DNA of 42,830 nucleotides from a bacterium (GTDB lineage: Bacteria; Chloroflexota; Dormibacteria; Aeolococcales; Bog-877), in NCBI GenBank assembly GCA_021791415.1, contig JAJYWQ010000042.1, forward strand, positions 1 to 42,830, in the 5' to 3' direction. A program made the translations under genes and the position numbers. This document shows, in pieces, positions 1-6,848 of the stretch. The notes under the pieces are model-generated. The model made no database searches and was not told where the DNA came from. It worked only from the letters and a program-made list of their open reading frames with translations. Every line of letters starts with the position of its first letter. The stretch's first letter is position 1.

Positions 1-42
1 TGTGGTTGGACCAGTCGGCTCACAAACTCCCCCGGCAAGCCG

Positions 43-118
43 GCCCTCGTAGCTCAGGGGATAGAGCAGCGGTTTCCTAAACCGCGTGTCGGAGGTTCGA
101 GTCCTTCCGGGGGCACCA
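43..118 (+). tRNA. tRNA-Arg (anticodon CCT)
   Basis: A full cloverleaf can be folded. The acceptor strands at 43-49 and 108-114 pair over seven positions with one G-U. The anticodon stem GCGGT/ACCGC encloses loop TTCCTAA, giving anticodon CCT, which reads AGG (Arg). The T stem GGAGG/CCTTC encloses loop TTCGAGT. The discriminator is A and the CCA end is encoded (116-118). Its anticodon-to-T-arm segment recurs downstream at 2788-2810 and 5812-5858, so this gene looks like the integration target of the neighbouring elements. Confidence 0.96.
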
Positions 119-120
119 CT

Positions 121-136
121 TATTTGAGATCAAATA
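121..136. repeat. AT-rich perfect palindrome beside the tRNA
   Basis: TATTTGA-GA-TCAAATA is a 7-bp perfect inverted repeat with a 2-nt centre, starting two bases after the tRNA CCA. It is strikingly AT-rich for this genome. It could be a transcription terminator for the tRNA without a T tract, or a recombinase or accessory-factor site at the integration junction. The sequence does not decide between these. Confidence 0.55.
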
Positions 137-149
137 GAGCCCGTATTGG

Positions 150-190
150 CTGTGCACAGTTGAACCTGTGCACAGTTGGTGTGCACAGTT
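150..190. repeat. three TGTGCACAGTT iterons
   Basis: TGTGCACAGTT occurs at 151-161, 167-177 and 180-190, all in one orientation and starting 16 and 13 nt apart. The first two copies extend to the 13-mer CTGTGCACAGTTG, whose first ten bases are a perfect palindrome. The third keeps the 8-bp palindrome TGTGCACA. Placement beside a tRNA integration site suggests arm-type sites for a lost integrase or excisionase, replication iterons of an integrated element, or an operator cluster. The motif is one base from the actinobacterial DnaA-box core in reverse complement (TGTGGACA). Confidence 0.6.
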
Positions 191-239
191 CACCGTTCCA
201 TAGCCATAGGTAGGTCGCGGTCGAGGTCATAGTCGTAGG

Positions 240-515
240 CCTCCCCTACCCAAGGGGGTTCGTGCCCAAGGTCGAGGTCGTAGTCCTCACCTCGCCTGCG
301 CCATCCTGGTCAACCCCCACGGACCCGCCAGCGACGTGGGGGTGCCGGTGATCCTGGACGACGCCCTGGGCGACTCGGACCCCACACGGCTGAAGCGCCT
401 GGCACCGGCGTTCGCAGCCGCGGCCGCGCTGGCCCAAGTGGTCATCATGACCTCCACTCCAGACCGCTACCGCCAACTGGGCAACGTCACGCTGGTCCGC
501 CTCGGTCCGAGCTGA
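240..515 (+). pseudogene. C-terminal fragment of an AAA/SMC-like ATPase
   Basis: The frame ending with TGA at 513-515 is open from about 240. From 288 it reads as a clean C-terminal piece: a hydrophobic strand, then VPVILDDALGDSD, which looks like a Walker B plus D-loop segment of RecF/SMC-type ATP-binding proteins, then a helix with Leu, Ala and Arg, then VVIMTSTPDRY and a short tail. In that family this segment closes a protein several times longer. No start codon, Walker A motif or upstream domain remains, because the tRNA and repeats lie immediately upstream. I interpret it as the stump of an element-borne ATPase cut off by recombination. Confidence 0.5.
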
Positions 516-525
516 AGGCACCTCG

Positions 526-636
526 TTACCCTCTCCAGTACACCTCGTCCATCGCCGGAGGCGCGAAGGTTTGCATCGACTCCGAGACGTGAAAAGATGG
601 GTCGAGCGTGATTCCACCGACGCCACCCCAATTCAT
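526..636 (-). CDS. possible 36-residue peptide downstream of the MFS exporter
   Basis: ATG at 636-634 is preceded by AGGTGA at a normal ribosome-binding distance and opens a 36-codon frame rich in Gly, Trp, Phe and Tyr, ending DEVYWRG. It lies 137 nt downstream of the exporter gene on the same strand. I do not recognise it. It could be a real small protein, the beginning of a gene truncated by island rearrangement, or a chance frame. Only the start context supports it. Confidence 0.25.
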   Translation of the reverse strand: MNWGGVGGITLDPSFHVSESMQTFAPPAMDEVYWRG

Positions 637-773
637 GGTCAGCTCACCTGGGCGGGAGTAGCGCGCGAGCGGATGAGTGAGGTGGCACCTCTGTTGTTTG
701 AGTATGGTGAGAGCGAGAAAACTTGAACTGTGTGGCAATTGCCGTCGAGGATCCAGGCAGAAGCGTCACTACC

Positions 774-2021
774 CTACTTGGGTGGAGCAATACGGGGGGA
801 GGAGAGGTTGCGCACACTTGGGACGGCCAGCACGGCAAGCGTAGAGGCGGCTACCCAGACAGCTCCGCCGATGAATAGCGGGCCCGTCCCGGTGATAGCA
901 CTCACGGGCCCTGCGAGCGCGTATCCGAGCGGAATGAGACCCACCGATCCTAGATAGTCGTAGGAGGACACACTAGAGAGAACCCGCCCTGGCACCTCGC
1001 GCTGAAGCGTCGTGTCCCACAGGGGCGAGAATATGCCCAATCCGCATCCAGCGGCGAAGGCACCGAGGCCCACTGACCAAGCGGGGCCCGTGAGCCCTAG
1101 TGTGAGCAGCGGAATCCCCCAGAGGACTCCTGTGCTGGTGGCTAGACGTAGGGGACGTCGTGGCCGGAAGCGGACCATGAGGAGACTTCCGAGTACGGAA
1201 CCGGCGCTCAGAGCGGCGAGGATAGCACCCCATACTGCCGCCCCACCGAGCGACTCCTTGGCGACGACGACGCCCAGCACCATGAACGGGGCGAAGATGA
1301 GGAGGTGGAAGAAGGCGTACTGGACTACGATGATCCACAACCATGTCCGAGAGCGGAACTCGGTCCATCCGTCCCGAAGTTGGCCGACGAATGACTGTCT
1401 CGCTGAAGCTGCCTGTGTGTCCGGGACATGCAATTGAACCAGCAGGACCGCGCTCAATAGGTACGCCGCGGCTCCGGATGCGACCGCCCATCCGGGGTTG
1501 ATTACTGCGACGATGACTCCGGCGACCGCCGGTCCCGCTACGCTTGCAAGCGATGTGGCCAGGCCACGGAGGCTATTCGCCTGCTGGAGCTGCTCAGGGT
1601 CAGTGACAAGTTGGGGCACGAGGCCAGTGCTCGCCGGGCCGAACAGTGCGTGCCCTGCTCCGACCACAGCCACCGCAGCAACGAACACCACTAGTGGTGG
1701 ATTGCTCACTATGATCCACGCTGCCAGCGCTCCCTGCGCCCCGGCGCGGCTCACGTCGGCGACGACCATGGCGCGCCGTCGCCCCCACCGATCGGCTGCT
1801 CCTCCGCCGGCAAGGAGCAGCGCCACGAGCGGTATGCTCTGTGCTGCCAGCACCACTCCAACCTCTGATGCTGTTCCGTGGCGGTCTAGGATCGCGAAGG
1901 ATATGGCGATCGGAGCCATGGAAGATCCGAGCAGCGACGTCACACGCCCGCTCAGAAACAGGGCGAAGTCCCGTTGCCGAAGGACGCTGAGACCACTGCT
2001 CCAGCGCGGACTGGACTCCAT
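774..2021 (-). CDS. MFS transporter, DHA3-like exporter
   Basis: This 415-residue protein has the layout of a 12-helix major facilitator. The N-terminus RDFALFLSGRVTSLLGSSM is typical of the DHA3 / enterobactin-exporter-like branch. The loop between helices 2 and 3 carries the MFS signature as ADRWGRRR (about residues 80-87). A second half-repeat starts with a WLWIIVVQYAFFH helix after a central hydrophilic loop. Family members export drugs, macrolides or siderophores by proton antiport; the substrate here is unknown. The start lies 6 nt after the stop of the winged-helix regulator gene, so the two probably form one regulated transcription unit. Both sit between tRNA-Arg repeats, which suggests acquisition by transfer. 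Confidence 0.88.
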   Translation of the reverse strand: MESSPRWSSGLSVLRQRDFALFLSGRVTSLLGSSMAPIAISFAILDRHGTASEVGVVLAAQSIPLVALLLAGGGAADRWGRRRAMVVADVSRAGAQGALAAWIIVSNPPLVVFVAAVAVVGAGHALFGPASTGLVPQLVTDPEQLQQANSLRGLATSLASVAGPAVAGVIVAVINPGWAVASGAAAYLLSAVLLVQLHVPDTQAASARQSFVGQLRDGWTEFRSRTWLWIIVVQYAFFHLLIFAPFMVLGVVVAKESLGGAAVWGAILAALSAGSVLGSLLMVRFRPRRPLRLATSTGVLWGIPLLTLGLTGPAWSVGLGAFAAGCGLGIFSPLWDTTLQREVPGRVLSSVSSYDYLGSVGLIPLGYALAGPVSAITGTGPLFIGGAVWVAASTLAVLAVPSVRNLSSPRIAPPK

Positions 2022-2027
2022 GTGCGG

Positions 2028-2618
2028 CTACCGTTGCCCGAGCTTGTCTGAACGACCAGGGAGCTCGGTAGCCACCTCGAAGGCGGCGGCACTTACGCTC
2101 ACACACACAGTTCCGGTGCTGTGGGGGGCTTTAGCCAGCTCGTGGATGCGGCGGACCTCGAGATCCAACCCGCGACGGAGTTCCGCCCAGTCGGATGGGG
2201 TCAGCCAGAGTTGCGCGTCGGCCACTAGAGGTGACAGCCCTGGTAATGGGGAAGCTCCCGCCGACCTCCGCCTCAACTCCGTTGAGAGAGCCTCGGCGAA
2301 GAGGATGAGCGTCGCTGGCAGTGTGGTGCCATTAACCCCGGGCGGAACTGCTCCGTTAGTCGGCGGTGGGGGACGGTACCGGTAGCGGACCTCCATCCCC
2401 CCTCGATATGAACGCCTTTCCGCCACTTCCACAACGGCGGCCTTGCCGAGTTCGCGAAGGTGATAACTGGCGAGTGCGTGGCTGACGCCCAGTTCTCGAG
2501 CCAGCTCAGATGCCGACATTGGCTGCGCGGTCACAAGGGAGAGCATCCGCAATCGCAGCGGGTGGGCTACTACGCGGAGCGCCCGCAGTACGTCTGTGTG
2601 ACCAACCCCCAAAGACAT
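2028..2618 (-). CDS. ArsR-like winged-helix transcriptional regulator
   Basis: The N-terminal 80 residues form a winged helix-turn-helix: ALRVVAHPLRLRMLSLV, then MSASELARELGVSHALASYHLRELGKAAVV, then a wing with ERRSYRGGMEVRYRY. This matches ArsR/HTH_20 regulators. The roughly 110-residue C-terminal part is longer than in metal-sensing ArsR proteins, has no obvious Cys metal site, and probably forms an effector or dimer domain. It is the first gene of a two-gene unit with the MFS exporter, so exporter control is likely. The ATG at 2618 lies inside an 18-bp palindrome. A near-perfect anti-Shine-Dalgarno match (AGGAGGTGAT, 2640-2631) lies further upstream than usual, so the start or its control is unusual. 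Confidence 0.85.
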   Translation of the reverse strand: MSLGVGHTDVLRALRVVAHPLRLRMLSLVTAQPMSASELARELGVSHALASYHLRELGKAAVVEVAERRSYRGGMEVRYRYRPPPPTNGAVPPGVNGTTLPATLILFAEALSTELRRRSAGASPLPGLSPLVADAQLWLTPSDWAELRRGLDLEVRRIHELAKAPHSTGTVCVSVSAAAFEVATELPGRSDKLGQR

Positions 2619-2625
2619 CTTTGGG
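2608..2625. promoter_or_regulatory. 18-bp palindrome over the regulator start codon
   Basis: CCCAAAGA-CA-TCTTTGGG is a perfect inverted repeat that contains the ATG of the winged-helix regulator (2618-2616). Read as DNA it could be the autoregulatory operator of that dimeric regulator. Read as RNA it would hide the start codon in an 8-bp hairpin just downstream of the strong AGGAGGTGAT sequence. Both readings are inference; the palindrome itself is visible. Confidence 0.5.
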
Positions 2626-2787
2626 AGTTAATCACCTCCTGCGATTGGTGTCAAGCTGGGCCCACCGGGATGGGGTGACGGTCTTCCGTACGCACCCTGA
2701 AGTGGCCAAACTGAATCCACGTGGGCTGGCGCTTGGGTAGAAGGCGACTTAAAGGCGACTTGGCCCCATTCTTGAGATCGCCCGACC

Positions 2788-2810
2788 CGGTTTCCTAAGC
2801 CGCGTGCCGG
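2788..2810 (+). repeat. tRNA-Arg fragment (anticodon arm), candidate att remnant 1
   Basis: These 23 bases match tRNA-Arg positions 70-92 at 21 of 23 sites, covering the anticodon arm and variable region, in the same orientation as the intact gene. The T arm and acceptor end do not follow. I read it as a decayed attachment site between two tandem elements. It separates the exporter segment from the lysyl-tRNA synthetase segment. Confidence 0.6.
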
Positions 2811-2886
2811 CCCGCGACCCATCTGACCTGGCGCCTACCCACCCCAGTACGGACTGCCCGGAGCGAGGCAGGCGGAGCCGGCCAAG

Positions 2887-3237
2887 TCAGGACTCCTGCT
2901 CCGAGGACCGTGAGTCTGATGTAGCCACCGAATGGTCTACCGGGCGTTGAGCGCCACCACAGATCAGGACCGGGGAGCAGCTAGGCGCCACTGACGGCTG
3001 GGCCGTAGTTGGCCGGGGTGGTCCCCGGACACCACGGCGGGATCCCCTCGGATCAACCATGAGGACCCCCTCACGGGGATGGCCACGTATCTCGGCCGAC
3101 CTCTCTTCGGAGACTCGACCGACCGGACGACAGGTGATCGGTCGCACTGCTGTCCGCGCCGTCCCCTCGCGGGCGTCCCACATCCCGATTTCCACCACGA
3201 CGTGGACAATCGAACCCGGCCCCAGGCGATCACACAT
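2887..3237 (-). CDS. hypothetical protein
   Basis: ATG at 3237-3235 has AGGAGGT (complement of 3243-3249) at a normal 5-nt spacing, one of the better ribosome-binding sites in the window. It opens a 116-codon frame. The first 50 residues look protein-like (GSIVHVVVEIGMWDAREGT, then AVRPITCRPVGRVSEE). The C-terminal half is rich in Pro, Ser and Arg and may be read-through of non-coding sequence. I recognise no family. It is transcribed away from the lysyl-tRNA synthetase gene within the same island. It could be a short real gene or an eroded one. Confidence 0.35.
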   Translation of the reverse strand: MCDRLGPGSIVHVVVEIGMWDAREGTARTAVRPITCRPVGRVSEERSAEIRGHPREGVLMVDPRGSRRGVRGPPRPTTAQPSVAPSCSPVLICGGAQRPVDHSVATSDSRSSEQES

Positions 3238-3511
3238 GCAGCACCTCCTGAGCTCACCCCGGATGCCACGCCACCCCGGTACGTACCGGAAGAGCTCCAT
3301 GGCCGCGGTTCCCTCACTCCACTCGGCATCGGAGTTCATCTCTGGCGGACGCTGCTCTCATGGAACTCCCGCACCTCCCACCCGACGACTTGGTCGCCCG
3401 GCTGGCTAGGCACATGTGTTCGAGTACTTCCTCAAGTCCGGTCAACTCGCTTACGGAGCGTGACTCTTCGAGGGACTCCATTGGAGGAGACTTAGAGGCA
3501 TCGATCTCACC

Positions 3512-3519
3512 AAGGAGGT
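3512..3519 (+). promoter_or_regulatory. Shine-Dalgarno fixing the TTG start of lysK
   Basis: AAGGAGGT lies 7 nt before the TTG at 3527. No in-frame ATG or GTG nearby has comparable support, so the TTG is taken as the start. Confidence 0.75.
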
Positions 3520-3526
3520 ACCGTTC

Positions 3527-5260
3527 TTGGCGCAGGGCCACACTGAGGCTGACTGGGTCTCCCGTTTAGCGGATGAGGTAGTCGCCACAGCAGAGCGTCG
3601 CGCTCTGGGCAGACCCATGGTCGTCGCATCGGGCCTCAGCCCGTCGGGCCCGATCCACCTCGGCAACTTGCGCGACGTCATGACCTCGCACCTCGTGGCC
3701 GACGAGGTCAGGCGCCGGGGCCTCGAGTGCGTCCACATCTTGTCATGGGACGACTACGACCGCTTTCGCAGAGTCCCTGCTGGGGTCGATCCGTCGTGGT
3801 CCACACACATAGGCAAGCCCCTTACCTCGGTGCCACCGCCGCGCGGCAGTCGGTACGCTAACTGGGCCGACCACTACAAGGCGCCGATGCTGGGGGCACT
3901 GGCCCAGCTCGGCGTCCAGTTCCAGGGCATTAGTCAGACTGAGCGATACACCTCCGGAGCCTACCTCGCCGAGATCCTTCTCGCGATGCACGAGCGGAAC
4001 CGGATCGGACAGGTCCTCCAGCGCTACCGCACCACGGTCACGGCGGGCGCAAGGACAGAGAGTCAGTCGGGTACGGCTTTCCAACCGGACTCGGGCACTG
4101 GCGGGGACGACGGTGGAGCACGCCCCATGCGTGACCACGATGGCCTAGCCGCCGCCGGCTACTTCCCATACAAGCCTTACTGCTCAGCCTGCGAGCGTGA
4201 CCTCACTACAGTCACGGCCTACGACGACGAGACCAGGGCGATCGCCTACACCTGTATGTGCGGGCACGCCGAGACAGCAACGCTGTCTGAGCACAGCCAC
4301 GGGAAGCTCGTGTGGAAGGTCGACTGGCCGATGCGCTGGGCCCACGAGGGCGTGCTCTTTGAGCCATCCGGAGTGGACCACCAGTCCCCCGGTTCCTCCT
4401 ATGACGTTGGCAGCCAGTTGGTCAAGGATGTTTTCGGTGGTGCGCCGCCGATCGGGCCGATGTACGCCTTCGTCGGTTCCGCCGGGATGGCAAAGATGTC
4501 GAGCTCCAAGGGCGAGGTGCCAACCCCGGCGGACGCACTCGAGATCATGGAGCCACAGCTACTGCGCTGGCTCTACGCGCGTCGTCGGCCGCAGCAGTCC
4601 TTCACCATCACCTTCGATCACGAAATCCACCGCCTCTACGACGAGTGGGACGCGGTTGGGAGAAAGGTCGCCGACGGGACGGCGACAGGCGCTACGGCCA
4701 CAGCCTACGACCGCGCCATCGGTACCTCTACGGGAAGGCTGCCGACCACTCCGCACCCACTTCCCTATCGCACCCTGGTCTCGGTCGTCGACATAAGCGC
4801 AGGCGACCCGAAGCAGATCCTCCGCATCTTGGGTGACTTGGCCCAGGACAGCCCCCTTGGCGGCCTCGATGAGGTTCGGCCGCGCCTTGACCGCGCACAG
4901 ACGTGGGTTGACACCCAGATGCCGTCGGACCAGCGAACCCGCGTCCGAGGCGAGCCGGACCTTCCGCTGATCGCCTCACTCACCAAGGCGGAGTCCGAGT
5001 CCCTGCAGCTGCTGCTGGACGGGCTGGACGAGCACTGGTCGCTCGAAGGACTTACCACCCTCGTGTACGCCGTTCCGAAGCTCCAAGCAGGCTTGCCACC
5101 GGACGCCCCACCCACGGCTGAGCTGAAGGCCCTACAGCGAGCCTTCTTTGCCATCCTCTACAGGCTGTTGGTCGGGCGTGACACTGGACCTCGGCTGCCC
5201 ACGTTGCTGCTCGCTGTTGGACCGGCCCGGGTGCGAACACTTCTGGGCAGCCGCCGCTGA
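3527..5260 (+). CDS. lysK: class I lysyl-tRNA synthetase
   Basis: This protein charges tRNA-Lys with lysine in the cytosol, using the class I (Rossmann) fold rather than the usual bacterial class II LysRS. Visible hallmarks are the HIGH-type motif HLGN at residues 44-47 within SPSGPIHLGN, the KMSSSK motif at 323-328, and two Cys pairs (CSAC and CMCGH) typical of the zinc-like knuckle in the insertion. A helical anticodon-binding C-terminus follows. At 577 residues it is slightly longer than the usual 500-550, partly from a Gly/Ser-rich insert around 165-200. The TTG start follows AAGGAGGT. It lies between tRNA-Arg-derived repeats, so it is probably a mobile second copy or a replacement synthetase. 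Whether the host also has class II lysS cannot be seen here. Confidence 0.93.
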   Translation: MAQGHTEADWVSRLADEVVATAERRALGRPMVVASGLSPSGPIHLGNLRDVMTSHLVADEVRRRGLECVHILSWDDYDRFRRVPAGVDPSWSTHIGKPLTSVPPPRGSRYANWADHYKAPMLGALAQLGVQFQGISQTERYTSGAYLAEILLAMHERNRIGQVLQRYRTTVTAGARTESQSGTAFQPDSGTGGDDGGARPMRDHDGLAAAGYFPYKPYCSACERDLTTVTAYDDETRAIAYTCMCGHAETATLSEHSHGKLVWKVDWPMRWAHEGVLFEPSGVDHQSPGSSYDVGSQLVKDVFGGAPPIGPMYAFVGSAGMAKMSSSKGEVPTPADALEIMEPQLLRWLYARRRPQQSFTITFDHEIHRLYDEWDAVGRKVADGTATGATATAYDRAIGTSTGRLPTTPHPLPYRTLVSVVDISAGDPKQILRILGDLAQDSPLGGLDEVRPRLDRAQTWVDTQMPSDQRTRVRGEPDLPLIASLTKAESESLQLLLDGLDEHWSLEGLTTLVYAVPKLQAGLPPDAPPTAELKALQRAFFAILYRLLVGRDTGPRLPTLLLAVGPARVRTLLGSRR

Positions 5261-5396
5261 AGCCTGGATCCCTACCGCCGGCTCAGCCGCGTCTGCCACA
5301 TCGTGGGCGTCGCTATGCCGACACTGAAGGCGGCACCCAGAATGGCGGTCGATCGGGGAGCATACCCTCATCGCAATCCAGAAGGTGTCCCGAACC

Positions 5397-5600
5397 ATGA
5401 CGGCCGTCATCACTAGCGAAGGCGACTGGTGTGTGGCCCGCCGCCTCCAGGTCGAGGTGACCACCCAGGGGCGAACTGTGGAGGAAGCCTCGGCCAACCT
5501 GAAGGAGGCCCTCGAACTCTACTTCGCTGATGGCGCCCCGGTGCCACCAACCGTAGGGCAGCCCCTCGTCACCCAGATCGAGATTCGCGTCCCGGCATGA
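5397..5600 (+). CDS. HicB-like antitoxin-family protein, orphan
   Basis: This 67-residue protein has the compact HicB partial RNase-H-like fold: TAVITSEGDWCVARRLQVEVTTQGRTVEEASANLKEALELYF. The motif around EGDW.VA and the TQG.TVEEA..NL.EAL helix are characteristic. HicB antitoxins normally pair with the mRNA interferase HicA. No HicA-like frame (short basic protein with a GSH motif) lies on either side; the ATG overlapping the stop opens only seven codons. A GTG at 5385 is an alternative start, but the ATG matches the family N-terminus better. It may be a solitary regulator or a leftover of a broken toxin-antitoxin pair in the island. Confidence 0.72.
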   Translation: MTAVITSEGDWCVARRLQVEVTTQGRTVEEASANLKEALELYFADGAPVPPTVGQPLVTQIEIRVPA

Positions 5601-5811
5601 CCGTTAGGCGCCGTCGGTAGCGGCCCTGGGCCGCGCTCGGTTCGCGCCCCATGGCCACGGACAGCATGTGACGCCCAGCGCAGGTGACCCCAGTTTTGAC
5701 CCCAGGTAGGACGGTCAGCCACAGACGGAGGCGGACGTCGCGGGCCGCAGCGTCGACAATCTGAACTCAAGATGGGCATCAGCGCACTCTGGCGGACAGC
5801 CTCGTCCGATC

Positions 5812-5858
5812 TCCTAAACCGCGTGTCGGAGGTTCGATGTCCGTGGCCAGGGGCACCA
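5812..5858 (+). repeat. tRNA-Arg fragment (anticodon to 3' end), candidate att remnant 2
   Basis: The first 26 bases (5812-5837) are identical to tRNA-Arg positions 75-100, running from the anticodon into the T loop. After a diverged stretch, GGGGCACCA at 5850-5858 again matches the tRNA 3' end. The orientation is the same as the intact gene. This is the form expected of the distal attachment site of an element integrated into the 3' half of the tRNA gene, so it probably marks the island's right boundary. The surrounding 5601-5949 contains no convincing gene. Confidence 0.78.
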
Positions 5859-5949
5859 GACTTTGTGTTCAGCGATGGCCTTCCGGCCCCACTTCAACCC
5901 GTCCGGGTTGGCCTCAGAATCGCAGTCAAAAATCTAAGTAACGCGCGGG

Positions 5950-6297
5950 TCAGGCACTCCCGCAGGAGACCCAGACCACCTCGCGCCAAGACGCCCCCGA
6001 GGGCAGGCTGACCGGGACGTAGCCGAAGGTGATCGTATGGTACCCGACACGGTTCAGACAGTTAGGCCAACCGTCCTGGTGCCAGGTCCCCGCCGCGTCC
6101 TCCCACTCGCTGACGTTGGCTACGATGCCGTACCAGAAGCCGTCAACCTGCGCAGAAGCCTCTCTGTAGCCAGTGTAGAACGTGCCGGTGAGGACAGTCG
6201 CGTCGGGCCGATGCGTACCCAGCAGGTAGCCTCCACCCACCCCCAGCGCGATCAGCAGAGCCCCGACGAGGCTGGCCAGAATGACCCGCTGCGTCAT
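5950..6297 (-). CDS. hypothetical protein with N-terminal membrane anchor
   Basis: Starting at ATG 6297 the protein has 115 residues. It opens with MTQR and a single strongly hydrophobic helix (VILASLVGALLIALGVGGGYLLG), followed by an extracytoplasmic domain rich in Trp, Tyr and Gly with two cysteines that could form a disulfide. I recognise no family. An in-frame start at 6366 would add 23 residues before the anchor; I prefer the shorter form because the helix then sits at the N-terminus. It is the first gene after the tRNA-Arg island and faces away from it. Confidence 0.5.
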   Translation of the reverse strand: MTQRVILASLVGALLIALGVGGGYLLGTHRPDATVLTGTFYTGYREASAQVDGFWYGIVANVSEWEDAAGTWHQDGWPNCLNRVGYHTITFGYVPVSLPSGASWREVVWVSCGSA

Positions 6298-6848
6298 CTC
6301 TTCAACGCCCTCCCTGCCCGCCGAGCTTATGGCGAACGGTGTCAGGATGCAAGCGCTGTCCGCCATGGCCGGCGGGTGTAGGGGATCTGGGTGGTATTGA
6401 ACCGGCCGGATTTAGCCAGGAGGGCGGCGCCCCGAGCCCGCTCCCGGCGGTTCCGCCGGCTGAGCTGCTCGATAGGGACCGGCCGACCGCGACGCGCGCC
6501 CTGTCGGAGGACCAGCTCACTGGCGCAGGCGTCGAGCAGTCGGACCAGCTGGCACTTGGCCCTGGGCCGTTACGGCCTCCGTGGTGTATTCCGCGAGCGC
6601 CTCCGAACGGGAGGCGTGCCGAGCGACCTCGCCGGCCGCCCGGGCGGGCAGCGGGCGCTCTCCGCGCCTGGCTGCCGGTTCTCCGAGGTACCGCCGAATT
6701 ATGGGTCCGGGACTGCCCGATAGACGAAGTTCCTCGGACTGAGGCGGCGCGGCTTAAGACCGACCGACTCCTCGGTACCGGGATTCCGGTATCGCACCGG
6801 CTGGCGAGTTGGCGGCGCGCCGTTCCTGACCGGGACCTACGTGCGGAT
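6298..6848. other. 550-bp stretch without a recognisable gene
   Basis: Both strands have long open frames, as expected at this GC content, but none gives a recognisable domain or a start with a good ribosome-binding site. Nothing repeat-like or tRNA-like was seen. It may be decayed coding sequence. Confidence 0.4.

Noticed and set aside
3470-3530. T-box-like riboswitch upstream of lysK
   Set aside because: AAGGAGGTACCG resembles the T-box core superficially, but the UGGN tRNA-pairing bulge is missing, no specifier-stem structure is visible, and the stretch is fully explained as a Shine-Dalgarno sequence.
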